Of a stretch of 64,000 bases of DNA, positions 8,327-16,417 are shown one piece after another. The translations under genes were made by a program, and so were the position numbers. Origin of the DNA: Mucilaginibacter sp. (GTDB lineage: Bacteria > Bacteroidota > Bacteroidia > Sphingobacteriales > Sphingobacteriaceae); NCBI RefSeq assembly GCF_028288225.1, contig NZ_JAQBOC010000022.1, positions 1-64,000 on the forward strand. Direction: 5' to 3'. How positions within the stretch are numbered: position 1 is the stretch's first letter; each line of letters starts with the position of its first letter. The notes under the pieces are model-generated. The model had not been told where the DNA came from. It saw nothing but the letters and a program-made list of their open reading frames with translations, and ran no database searches.

Positions 8327-8944
8327 ATGACCAACGCTGTTATTGACACGATCCTGAGCCGTAGCTCCGCCAAGTACTACGACACTACAGCTACGCTTAC
8401 CGACGACCAAATCCGCGAGCTGGTGCAAATTGGCACAAGCGCACCAACGTCTTTTCACTTACAAAACTGGCGTTTTATCGCAGTTCGAACGGCTGAAGCT
8501 AAAGCGAGATTACGACCGATCGCCTGGAATCAGCCTGCGATCACTGATGCGGCAGTTACTTTCATCGTTATCGGCCAATTGGTTGATACCAGCGTGATAC
8601 CAAGCCGCCTTGCACCACTGGTGGAATCGGGCGTTATGCCGGAAAGCATGGTACCGGAATGGGAAATTCCTGCACGCGATCTTTACATGCCCTACCCGCA
8701 ACGCCGGCGGGACGAAGCTATACGCACCGCTACGTTCGGTGCGGCGGCTATCATCTATGCAGCTCGCTCTCTTGGCCTGGGTTCTACACCCATGATCGGG
8801 TTTGATTTCGAAGCTGTAGCCAACGAGTTTGGACTTGGCGAGGACGAAGTACCGGTCATGCTATTATCCGTTGGCCCGGAACGCACCGGCAACTGGAAGC
8901 AAAAGCCCCGCCGTCCCCTTGAGGAAGTTCTTGATTTAGTATAA
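8327..8944 (+). CDS. Nitroreductase family protein
   Basis: A 205-residue FMN-dependent oxidoreductase of the nitroreductase fold. The N-terminal FMN-phosphate binding segment is ILSRSSAKYYD, followed by LVQIGTSAPTSFHLQNWRFI (the conserved P(T/S)xxxxQPW-like motif). Later, ARSLGLGSTPMIGFDFEAV matches the family's GLG(s)xxxxGF motif. The substrate is unknown. An AhpD-like gene starts 33 bases downstream and a quinone reductase follows, suggesting a small redox or detoxification operon. Confidence 0.87.
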   Translation: MTNAVIDTILSRSSAKYYDTTATLTDDQIRELVQIGTSAPTSFHLQNWRFIAVRTAEAKARLRPIAWNQPAITDAAVTFIVIGQLVDTSVIPSRLAPLVESGVMPESMVPEWEIPARDLYMPYPQRRRDEAIRTATFGAAAIIYAARSLGLGSTPMIGFDFEAVANEFGLGEDEVPVMLLSVGPERTGNWKQKPRRPLEEVLDLV

Positions 8945-8977
8945 CTTATATAACAAATAAACTTAAATACGATTACA

Positions 8978-9523
8978 ATGCCTAGAATTGAAGCGCTTAA
9001 GCCGGATAATGTGCCGGCTGATTCAAAACCCACTCTTGATGCGTTCACCAAGAATATTGGGTTCACTCCAAATATGATGGCGACCTTTGCGACAAGCCCA
9101 ATCGCGTTCAACGCATGGGCCGCCCTGTTTAGCCTTATGAATAAGGCGCTCGATGTGAAGACTCGCGATAGCATCGGCCTTGCCGTCTCCGAAGTTAATG
9201 GCTGCAACTACTGCCTGACTGTTCATAGTTATACCGCCAAGCATATGGCAAAGCTGGAGGCCAATGAAATCATTCTCGCTCGTAAGGGCCATGCAACCGA
9301 CCCGAAGCGTGATGCAGCCGTTCAGTTTGCGCAAAAAGTGATCGAGACCCGTGGCAAAGTCAGTGATGCCGATTTTGCGGCAGTACGGGATGCCGGCTAC
9401 ACCGATGCCAACATAATAGAGATTGTTGGCCTTGTGGCGATGTACTCGCTGACGAATTTTATCAATAACGTGTCCGATCCTGAAAGGGACTTTCCGCCGG
9501 TAACGCCAGCTGGCTTGATCTGA
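8978..9523 (+). CDS. Carboxymuconolactone decarboxylase / AhpD-like peroxidase-related protein
   Basis: A 181-residue all-helical protein with the AhpD-type active-site signature EVNGCNYCLTVHSYTA: Cys76, Cys79 and His83. This CxxC-x3-H pattern supports thiol-dependent peroxide reduction, as in the 'peroxidase-related' subgroup. It follows the nitroreductase gene by 33 bases, and its GC-rich codon use resembles that neighbour, so the pair may have been acquired together. Confidence 0.88.
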   Translation: MPRIEALKPDNVPADSKPTLDAFTKNIGFTPNMMATFATSPIAFNAWAALFSLMNKALDVKTRDSIGLAVSEVNGCNYCLTVHSYTAKHMAKLEANEIILARKGHATDPKRDAAVQFAQKVIETRGKVSDADFAAVRDAGYTDANIIEIVGLVAMYSLTNFINNVSDPERDFPPVTPAGLI

Positions 9524-9660
9524 CCGTCAGACTGGAAATCTTATTTCGGACGTTTTATGATAACCGTGAATTCTTAATCTTAAAAAATAAAAACAGTAAC
9601 TTACAGTAACATCACATCATTAAGCTGGTGTTTGCTGATTAACAAAAAAGGAGGTGTATG

Positions 9661-10602
9661 ATGAAAGCAATTGTTGTAAAAGACCAAAATGCGGGATTAG
9701 CAGGAATGAAACTCGTGGAGTTTCCTGAACCGTCGGCAGCAATAAACGATGTAGTTGTTCAGGTTTATGCGGCCAGTATTACCGGGGACGAGCTTTCCTG
9801 GCCGTCGACGTGGATCGATCGTGCCGGCGCGGAAAGGACGCCGTCAATTCCCGGCCATGAGTTGGCCGGAGTGGTAACAGCCCTGGGCTATGGCACGACA
9901 GGGTTGTCGGTAGGACAACGGGTATTCGGCCTTCAGGATTGGTATCGAAATGGTTCGTTGGCAGAATATGTTGCTATTGAGGCGCGCAATCTTGCGCTAT
10001 TACCGGACGATATTGACTTCAATGATGGTAATGCGCTCGTGATGCCAGGCTTAACAGCATGGCAGGGGCTGTTCCAGCACGGCCAACTTAAGTCGGGTCA
10101 AAGAGTCTTGGTACATGGCGCTGCAGGTATCGTTGGTTCGATGGCTGTTCAACTCGCACGCGAGGCTGGTGCATATGTAATTGGTACCGGACGCGCCGCT
10201 CACCGTGAGACCGCACTCGACTTTGGTGTAAATGAGTTTGTCGATTTGGATGGCAAGGCATTAGAAGATATCGACAAGGTCGATGTGGTTTTTGATGTCC
10301 TTGGTGGTGATATCGCAAAACGATCTTTGGCTGTAATTCGCGCAGGAGGAAAATTTGTTTCCATTACCGGCTGGAATGAGGAACAAGTTGACGGAGTTCA
10401 GAATATTGATTTTGTTGTCGAAGCAGACCGGTCTCAATTGCTTGAGATCGCAAAGACATTCCGTGAGGGCCGTTTGAAAACGAATGCTGGCAGCGTCGTT
10501 ACGCTTGACGATGCCGTCGCAACATATAACTCGACGGATCGGGTTAAAGGTAAGACGATTGTCCGCGTTCGCCCGTATGCTCGATCTCAATTTATTTCAT
10601 GA
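9661..10602 (+). CDS. Zinc-independent MDR quinone oxidoreductase / NADP-dependent oxidoreductase
   Basis: A 313-residue medium-chain dehydrogenase/reductase. The GroES-like N-terminal half contains IPGHELAGVVTALGYGTTGL and QRVFGLQDW. The NAD(P)-binding half has the Rossmann signature VLVHGAAGIVGSMAVQLARE. The structural-zinc Cys cluster of alcohol dehydrogenases is absent, which fits the quinone-reductase branch. AAGGAGG lies 5-10 bases before the tandem ATG codons at 9658 and 9661, a rare clear Shine-Dalgarno in this window; the second ATG has the better spacing. Probably works with the two upstream redox genes. Confidence 0.85.
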   Translation: MKAIVVKDQNAGLAGMKLVEFPEPSAAINDVVVQVYAASITGDELSWPSTWIDRAGAERTPSIPGHELAGVVTALGYGTTGLSVGQRVFGLQDWYRNGSLAEYVAIEARNLALLPDDIDFNDGNALVMPGLTAWQGLFQHGQLKSGQRVLVHGAAGIVGSMAVQLAREAGAYVIGTGRAAHRETALDFGVNEFVDLDGKALEDIDKVDVVFDVLGGDIAKRSLAVIRAGGKFVSITGWNEEQVDGVQNIDFVVEADRSQLLEIAKTFREGRLKTNAGSVVTLDDAVATYNSTDRVKGKTIVRVRPYARSQFIS

Positions 10603-10716
10603 CAGAAAAAGACGGTTCTATCTTTACGCGTTTCGTATCAGCGCTGATAAAAATCAAAAATCAGGATTGTCCCTTGATGTAAAACCTAACATCCTCTATA
10701 CTTAAACTAACAAGAC

Positions 10717-11089
10717 ATGAGATTTATAACCAAAAAAATACACGCCTATTTGGATTATCAGGTAGCTGTGGCACTAATAGTATTACCGTTTGTGTTAGGA
10801 TTGGGAAATGCTAACCCGCTTGCCTTATAACTATCGGCCGGAACAGGCATTGGGGCTTTTATGCTCACATTACTGACTGAACATCAATTGGGAATTTACC
10901 GAATTATTCCTTACCAAGGACATTTAGCGGTAGATGCGCTGGCAGGAATTGTTGTTTGTGATTGCACCGTTCCTATTTTCGTTTCAAGGAGTGGATGCCT
11001 ACTACTATTGGATAATCGGCGGATCGGTTTTAACGGTAGTAAGTTTACCTAAGGCGGAGACAGCAGTAAGTTTGCAAACGCCGGCGTAG
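10717..11089 (+). pseudogene. Broken small multi-pass membrane protein (SPW-repeat-like)
   Basis: The frame starts MRFITKKIHAYLDYQVAVAL and reads through a TAA at 10828 where a Trp codon would fit (ANPLAL-stop-LSAGTGIGAF). It continues to LAVDALAGIV and then needs a shift of one base near 10955 to go on as FVIAPFLFSFQGVDAYYYWI to a stop at 11087. The rebuilt protein of about 124 residues has four hydrophobic segments and resembles the small SPW-type membrane proteins of Sphingobacteriaceae. One nonsense codon and one frameshift make function unlikely. Confidence 0.7.
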
Positions 11090-11127
11090 GCTGCTTCTAA
11101 TTATTCGGGTAAATTTCAAACGAAAAG

Positions 11128-11160
11128 AAAACACTTGAAGCATCAACTTCAAGTGTTTTA
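11128..11160. terminator. Hairpin with T tail
   Basis: AAAACACTTGAAG and CTTCAAGTGTTTT form a perfect stem around a short loop. It ends 13 bases before the next gene's start, so it probably closes the upstream (broken) transcription unit. Confidence 0.7.
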
Positions 11161-11172
11161 CGCTTATATAAG

Positions 11173-11778
11173 ATGGACAAAATACTTTCAGAAATTAGAA
11201 ATTGTACGGTTTGCAAAGAATTTTTGCCTAATGTTCCAAGACCGATTATTCAAGCGAGCAGTATTTCAAAAATTATAATAATAGGTCAAGCTCCAGGGCA
11301 AAAAGTTCAAGCTAGTGGTATTCCGTGGGATGACGCCAGCGGTAACAATTTAAGGGAATGGTTGGGGGTCGATAAACAAACATTTTATAATGAAAAGATC
11401 TTTGCACTCATCCCAATAGGCTTTTGTTTTCCGGGTAGTGGAAAATCGGGCGACTTGCCCCCGAGACCTGAGTGTGCTCCCTTGTGGCATCAACAAGTTC
11501 TAAAATCAATGACCGAAATAAAATTGACCTTATTGATCGGACGATATGCCCAGAACTACTATTTGAAAAACACTGCTAAAATTGCTTTAACAGAAACAGT
11601 AAAAAACTACAAAGAATACCTGCCAAATTATATTCCATTGCCTCACCCGTCACCTCGGAACAACATTTGGCAAAAGAAAAATAATTGGTTTAAGGAAAGT
11701 TTAATACAAGTGTTACAAGAAAAAGTAATATCAATTCTGGACGACAACGAATTAAGCAAGATGGGTAACATTATATAA
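11173..11778 (+). CDS. Uracil-DNA glycosylase-like protein
   Basis: A 201-residue protein of the uracil-DNA glycosylase superfamily. Motif 1 is IIIGQAPGQKVQASGIPWDD, the GxAPG water-activating loop of the Mug/family-4-like branches with Gln where family 4 has Glu. Motif 2 is LPHPSPRNNIW (HPSPRN), the DNA minor-groove loop. The N-terminal CTVC (about residues 12-15, NCTVCKEF) could be part of a metal site, but the other Cys ligands of family 4 are not evident. It is the first intact gene of the accessory island, so a role in base-modification repair or defence is possible; only the fold assignment is firm. Confidence 0.78.
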   Translation: MDKILSEIRNCTVCKEFLPNVPRPIIQASSISKIIIIGQAPGQKVQASGIPWDDASGNNLREWLGVDKQTFYNEKIFALIPIGFCFPGSGKSGDLPPRPECAPLWHQQVLKSMTEIKLTLLIGRYAQNYYLKNTAKIALTETVKNYKEYLPNYIPLPHPSPRNNIWQKKNNWFKESLIQVLQEKVISILDDNELSKMGNII

Positions 11779-11953
11779 ACGTAACGTGGATTGAGTTAAA
11801 GCAACCTTTTTTTGTATCAGCCTTATGTTCGTCAATGTATAACGATCCCCAGCTGATAATAAACAATTCTTCCATTCAGGAGAATTATATTTGCAATTCA
11901 AATTACTGAATACCAAGTGTATATTTACATATTATCTAAGCCTCTCTTTTTTA

Positions 11954-13105
11954 ATGGATATAATTGCCCGAATAAAACCACTTTATGATGACCTTATCGC
12001 CATTGGGTTTCCAACCTTGATGGAGGATAATGAATTTATTCGGATCGCCAATGATACCGGCTTCACCAATGAATATGCAGAAGCAATAAATGAAGCCACG
12101 TCCAAACAACAAACAAACTGGCTCGGATTAATAGATGGCATTTCATATCAGGATGTTTTAGCTATTTTTTTAAACCGGCTCTATAATGCAGATGCCACCA
12201 AATTAACCGAATTGTTGACCCCGGCAATTTGTAAATGCATTGACTTTAGTTATTTTATTACCTCGATTAATAATCTGAAACGAGATCTCCAGCTTTTGGG
12301 TGCGACCAAAGAACAATTAGATAAGATAATGGCCGCGTGGGACGAGGTATCCAAAAACTATTATAAAAAGGTTATGGTCTTAAAAAGCCTGCTCACATCG
12401 CGGGCAACCGGTGGTGATGGAAACGAGGAATATTTCCAGGTTATTCGCAAAGATTTGCTAGCACACCCGAAGCTAAAAGTTCATGTTCCTGGATATGTTC
12501 AAAAAAGCAATAATTTATATGAATACTGGCAATTTATTAAACACCACCTACCATCTTATGCAGAGCGCCGGTTTTTTATTAAAGACACTTTTGAGGGATT
12601 GGTCGATGCTTCATTGGAATTAAACGGCCACGCGCCACACGAAACCCATGTCAATGAGGTTGTCCAAACCGTTAACGAGCAATACATTTCAGAAACATGG
12701 AATAAGGCTTTGCAGCGAATGCAAGATGATCCTGAAGCCGCTATTACATCCGCAAGGGCCTTAGTTGAAGTGGTTTGCAAACATATTCTTGATTCACAAA
12801 ATCAGGTTTACGATGATGGTTTGGAACTACCCAAACTGTACAAACAAGTCGCAAGTATATTAAATTTGGCACCAGATCAACACTCTGAATCCATCTTTAA
12901 ACAAATACTTGGTGGTTGCCAAACTGTGGTTGAAGGATTGGGAGCACTTAGAAACAAATTAGGAGATGCTCATGGAAAAAGTAAAAATAAAGTAAAACCT
13001 TCAGCGCGGCATGCGGCATTGGCCGTCAATCTTGCCGGCTCTATGTGCAGTTTTCTTTTACAAACCTACGATCACATACAAGAAACTAGCCCTGAAACAA
13101 ATTGA
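11954..13105 (+). CDS. Abortive-infection C-terminal (Abi-C) domain protein
   Basis: A 383-residue protein. The C-terminal third (about 245-380) matches the Abi-C domain: DPEAAITSARALVEVVCKHIL, then LPKLYKQVASILNL, and FKQILGGCQTVVEGLGALRNKLGDAHG, the last being the conserved helix with RNKxGDAHG. The N-terminal two-thirds is helical, without a recognised domain. The chosen ATG at 11954 starts MDIIARIKPLY; an in-frame TTG 63 bases upstream would add an unlikely hydrophobic extension. Abi-C proteins accompany phage-exclusion loci; the RNxxGDAH motif is HEPN-like. Phage defence is inferred from the family and the island. Confidence 0.78.
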   Translation: MDIIARIKPLYDDLIAIGFPTLMEDNEFIRIANDTGFTNEYAEAINEATSKQQTNWLGLIDGISYQDVLAIFLNRLYNADATKLTELLTPAICKCIDFSYFITSINNLKRDLQLLGATKEQLDKIMAAWDEVSKNYYKKVMVLKSLLTSRATGGDGNEEYFQVIRKDLLAHPKLKVHVPGYVQKSNNLYEYWQFIKHHLPSYAERRFFIKDTFEGLVDASLELNGHAPHETHVNEVVQTVNEQYISETWNKALQRMQDDPEAAITSARALVEVVCKHILDSQNQVYDDGLELPKLYKQVASILNLAPDQHSESIFKQILGGCQTVVEGLGALRNKLGDAHGKSKNKVKPSARHAALAVNLAGSMCSFLLQTYDHIQETSPETN

Positions 13106-13185
13106 TATACCGAAATTTTTTGCCATCTATGAAGAATTACGATGACGCGGATGTCGTTATAAAGCCTTTTGCGTAATGTTAACTT

Positions 13186-14246
13186 ATGGGTGATTTAAAA
13201 TATACAAACCTCGTCATTCCTAATCTTGATACCTTGATCGATGAATTGCTGGAAACGGCCCGTGTAGCCCAGGGGTTGACTTTCGAGCAAATGGAAAAGG
13301 CGTTGGCAGATGGTAAAATATTCGAAATGATCGAAGATACCTTGCCAGATTTCATTATCAATCAACATAATCATAAGTATCTTGACAATTGGCTGGGTAT
13401 TTTCGGGCGCAACCAAAAAAAAATTATTGAAGAACATTCGGCCATGTTCCTGAATTACAATTTATTCGTTCATTCGGCACATAATCTGTTTGACCGTCTG
13501 AAGGAATTAATGAATAAAAAAACCGTAGGAATAGCTGATTTGGTGCGGATGACTATGCTCGGAACGCTTTGCCGAATGGCGGATGAAGTGGGTGTTTTAC
13601 TCTCACATGGCTCGACACGCACAGCTTTGGCTGTTTATCGTTCCGTGTATGAACATGCGGTGGTTGGCGTTTTTCTTATGAAACAAAGCAATGCGGTGTT
13701 GTATAAGAAATTTGCTGATTATGGCCATAAAGATACGAGAAAAAAAGCGGACTCGTTAGATAACCTTTCGAAGTACTTAAATTCCCGCCTCTTGAAGCTG
13801 AACGCCGACGTGACATTGATAACCGCACAGCTGAGTTAAAACAATTATACGGTAAAGGCTTTTTTGATGACTATGGCTGGGCGAAAGACCATTTGTCTGA
13901 ACGTCCTAGCTTTTGGGCTATTGAAAAAGCGGCTGGCTTGGAAAAATACCGCCCATTTTATATTTGGGCCAGTCAATTTACGCACCCCAGCTTTCAAACA
14001 TTAGCTAATATTAAGAACGAAAAAGGGCAAATGATATTGGATAAACTCACGCAACAGACAACGGAGCGAAGTAGCTTTATCGACCCTATGCAGTTAACGA
14101 CGACAGCCCTATATATTTTCATTGATTTTTTATTATACGAGTATTCAGTTGAACAACAGTATCCCGCTAATATTCTAATGTTTCGAAAAATGCTTGAGCG
14201 GCTGATGAAGAGCTTTAATGATGCGAATAATGAAAAAGGAAAATAG
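13186..14246 (+). pseudogene. DUF5677-like protein interrupted by a frameshift
   Basis: Two adjoining frames make one protein of about 350 residues. The first part (from ATG 13186) contains RTALAVYRSVYEHAVVGVFL, a helix typical of DUF5677/HEPN-related proteins. It is in frame up to about DNLSKYLNSR, then must shift near 13775-13800 into another frame reading PLEAERRRDIDNRTAELKQL and on through AKDHLSERPSFWAIE, YIWASQFTHPS to the stop at 14246. No start codon of quality exists in the second frame except TTG, so it is a continuation and not a separate gene. Either recent decay or a sequencing error. Confidence 0.65.
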
Positions 14247-14320
14247 TTGCGTGTTATTAACCTCAACCCGTAGATGCTAAAAAGCCTATAACATTATTTA
14301 AAACCTAAACTTATAAACTA

Positions 14321-15772
14321 ATGGAACACCACGATTTATCAAGACCCGAATTTTATGCCAGTTCCGCTTGGGGCACCTATTATCCAAATAGATATTATTT
14401 TACCATTGCCGTAGATAAGACGCGCGAAGCTGCAGGTTTGTCGGATACAAAACACGACCTGACTATTGCTGAACAGCGTCAACTGCAATGGGAGAATTAT
14501 CCGGCAATCCTTCATGAGTTTTTACACTACATGCAAGATTTGAGTACAATGGTTGGACAGGCCTGTTTATTTAACCAGGTGTTAATGAAATCGATATTCA
14601 CCAAATACACTACACCTGGGATGTCTTCTGCCGCTTCCTTGGGAAATCAAAAGAATACTTCTTTTGATAATGATTTCTACAATGCATTTATGTTTAACAG
14701 AACACTCGAAGGTGGAGGCGTCTTGATCACCAAAATGCACCAGATATCCAAAATTGAAAATAGTGATGAAGCGATTACCGCCAGGAATGGTAGTCAATTA
14801 GTGACAAGAATGTTCTCCATTCCGGAAATCCACTATGTAGAAAAGACAGGTAGCGGTGATATTTCCGCATCTGTAAAATTGGGAAGTTTTTATCTTTTTG
14901 AATGTATTGCCCATGAAATCGATCAGTTGGTTAGTAAACGGCAGAATCATATCATGGCGGCCAGCAATTCCCGTAAGGCAACAGAGTATACCGTAGGTCG
15001 TATGGTGGCGCAATTTCTTTATCCACATATCGAAATCAAAAACATTATTCGTTTGGCCGTCATGGCCCTGCAATCCATGAATTGCGGCGATGCTTTTATA
15101 CAAATGGTCAATGAGTTAAAAAAAAATGAATCGAACGGCATCAGCCAAGAACAATCTGTATTATTAATCAAGCAAAAAATACAACAACAAATGAGGCAAA
15201 ATGAAGCCAATTTTGTTGCCCTGTTGAATGAATATGTACGGATATTTCAAGGCCGTACACAACTTGAAAAAGCTTTTACGTATTTGACCAAAGTAAGTAT
15301 CGAACTGTATAGGGAACGAATCAAAGACCCTTGCTTTGATATTGAATGGATCTACGATGACAAGATCGATGAATTACTGGATAAAGTTCAGTTGTGTGAT
15401 TTTCTATATATATTCGATCACACCCTGCCACTCTCTTTAGACCCGGGTTTCAACCGAGACTATATTGGTACTGCATTGCAAGATATGGATACTAGCGTTG
15501 CACTAAAGGCTATGGTTGCTTTTGATCATTATTTTTCCATGCACTATGCCCAGACAACCGTATTGGTAGAGCAGAAGATAAAAGACAATTATTGTTGCCC
15601 ATTTTATAACTGTTGCTCATTACATTACAGGAAAGATCATGCCAATACTTGCCAGACTAAACCGTGGCGTATTTATGAATTGCAATACGCCACTGATCAG
15701 GAATATTGTTGGTATGGTAGTGGTGTTTTGGAAACAAAGGGGCTGAGCATACCAAAAAAAATGAGGCCTTAA
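14321..15772 (+). CDS. Orphan protein with HExxH metallopeptidase-like motif
   Basis: A 483-residue protein I do not recognise by family. It carries ILHEFLHYMQD, an HExxH motif at residues 65-69 inside a predicted helix, the classical zinc-binding and catalytic pattern of zincin peptidases. A second acidic helix, FECIAHEIDQL (194-204), could supply the third ligand of a gluzincin. The C-terminal 60 residues are Cys-rich (CCPFYNCCSLHYRKDHANTC), which may bind a second metal. There is no signal peptide, so it acts in the cytosol. It lies alone between the broken DUF5677 gene and a broken small gene within the island. A defence or toxin role is only suggested by position. Confidence 0.6.
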   Translation: MEHHDLSRPEFYASSAWGTYYPNRYYFTIAVDKTREAAGLSDTKHDLTIAEQRQLQWENYPAILHEFLHYMQDLSTMVGQACLFNQVLMKSIFTKYTTPGMSSAASLGNQKNTSFDNDFYNAFMFNRTLEGGGVLITKMHQISKIENSDEAITARNGSQLVTRMFSIPEIHYVEKTGSGDISASVKLGSFYLFECIAHEIDQLVSKRQNHIMAASNSRKATEYTVGRMVAQFLYPHIEIKNIIRLAVMALQSMNCGDAFIQMVNELKKNESNGISQEQSVLLIKQKIQQQMRQNEANFVALLNEYVRIFQGRTQLEKAFTYLTKVSIELYRERIKDPCFDIEWIYDDKIDELLDKVQLCDFLYIFDHTLPLSLDPGFNRDYIGTALQDMDTSVALKAMVAFDHYFSMHYAQTTVLVEQKIKDNYCCPFYNCCSLHYRKDHANTCQTKPWRIYELQYATDQEYCWYGSGVLETKGLSIPKKMRP

Positions 15773-15955
15773 TTGCCTTTTAATATTTATAGTTTCACCT
15801 GATAATAGCCCCACCCTCATGAAAGTTTTTAATACCGGATTAAACACATTTTACCGGAAATGCCTAATCAAAAATCCCAACGAAAATGGTTGCAAAATAT
15901 CGTACAGCAGGGTTTTTTAAAAAAAGGAATTAATCACTTTTAAATTATAACTACC

Positions 15956-16194
15956 ATGAACATCTTATTTTCTCAAAACAGTCATTTGCCAGTACTGGAC
16001 ATCTTACTATTACTTTTCGGCTTATACGTCCGTTATATTATTGGACGGCGCAGGTTTAACCGCAGGGGTATTGCAGGAATACAAGGCTTTAAATCTTACG
16101 GTTATGCGTAGTTACCATAACCATTGAAAAACTAGCTAATGTTTTAGCAAAGCTTTGTATCCTATTGGCAATTATTTTATTAATGATAAAATAA
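15956..16194 (+). pseudogene. Frameshifted small membrane protein ('molybdenum ABC transporter permease'-type)
   Basis: ATG at 15956 opens MNILFSQNSHLPVLDILLLL, then LYVRYIIGRRRFNRRGIAGI, and stops at 16109. A one-base shift just before that stop restores VVTITIEKLANVLAKLCILL to a stop at 16192. The rebuilt ~78-residue protein (two membrane segments around an RYIIGRRRFNRR loop) resembles a small protein common in Sphingobacteriaceae that is often mislabelled as a molybdate permease. A truncated 51-residue form could still be made. Confidence 0.6.
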
Positions 16195-16198
16195 GACC

Positions 16199-16232
16199 GC
16201 CCGCCGGGGGCTTAAGTCGCCCGGCGGTTTAA
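16199..16232 (+). terminator. GC-rich hairpin terminator
   Basis: CCGCCGGG pairs with CCCGGCGG around GGCTTAAGTCG, followed by TTTAAT. It comes five bases after the end of the small membrane-protein remnant. Confidence 0.6.
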
Positions 16233-16265
16233 TATTGCCTAAACTATGCAAAAAGACCGCCCGGA

Positions 16266-16302
16266 CTACTTTTCTTTGTTCAGGCGCCACAAAGAAAAGT
16301 AG
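16266..16302. repeat. Palindromic REP-like element
   Basis: A perfect 14-bp inverted repeat (CTACTTTTCTTTGT / ACAAAGAAAAGTAG) around TCAGGCGCC. It resembles widely dispersed intergenic palindromes seen in many bacteria. It lies in the leader region of the STAND gene and may be a mobile palindrome rather than a regulatory site. Confidence 0.6.
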
Positions 16303-16417
16303 CAAAAGAAACCGGCTTAAATGTCAATCACCTAAATGAATTAAATTCCTGAACATATAAGTAAAAAGTAATCATACATTTACTTTGAGCATTTAATTGC
16401 AGGAACTCAATACAAGC

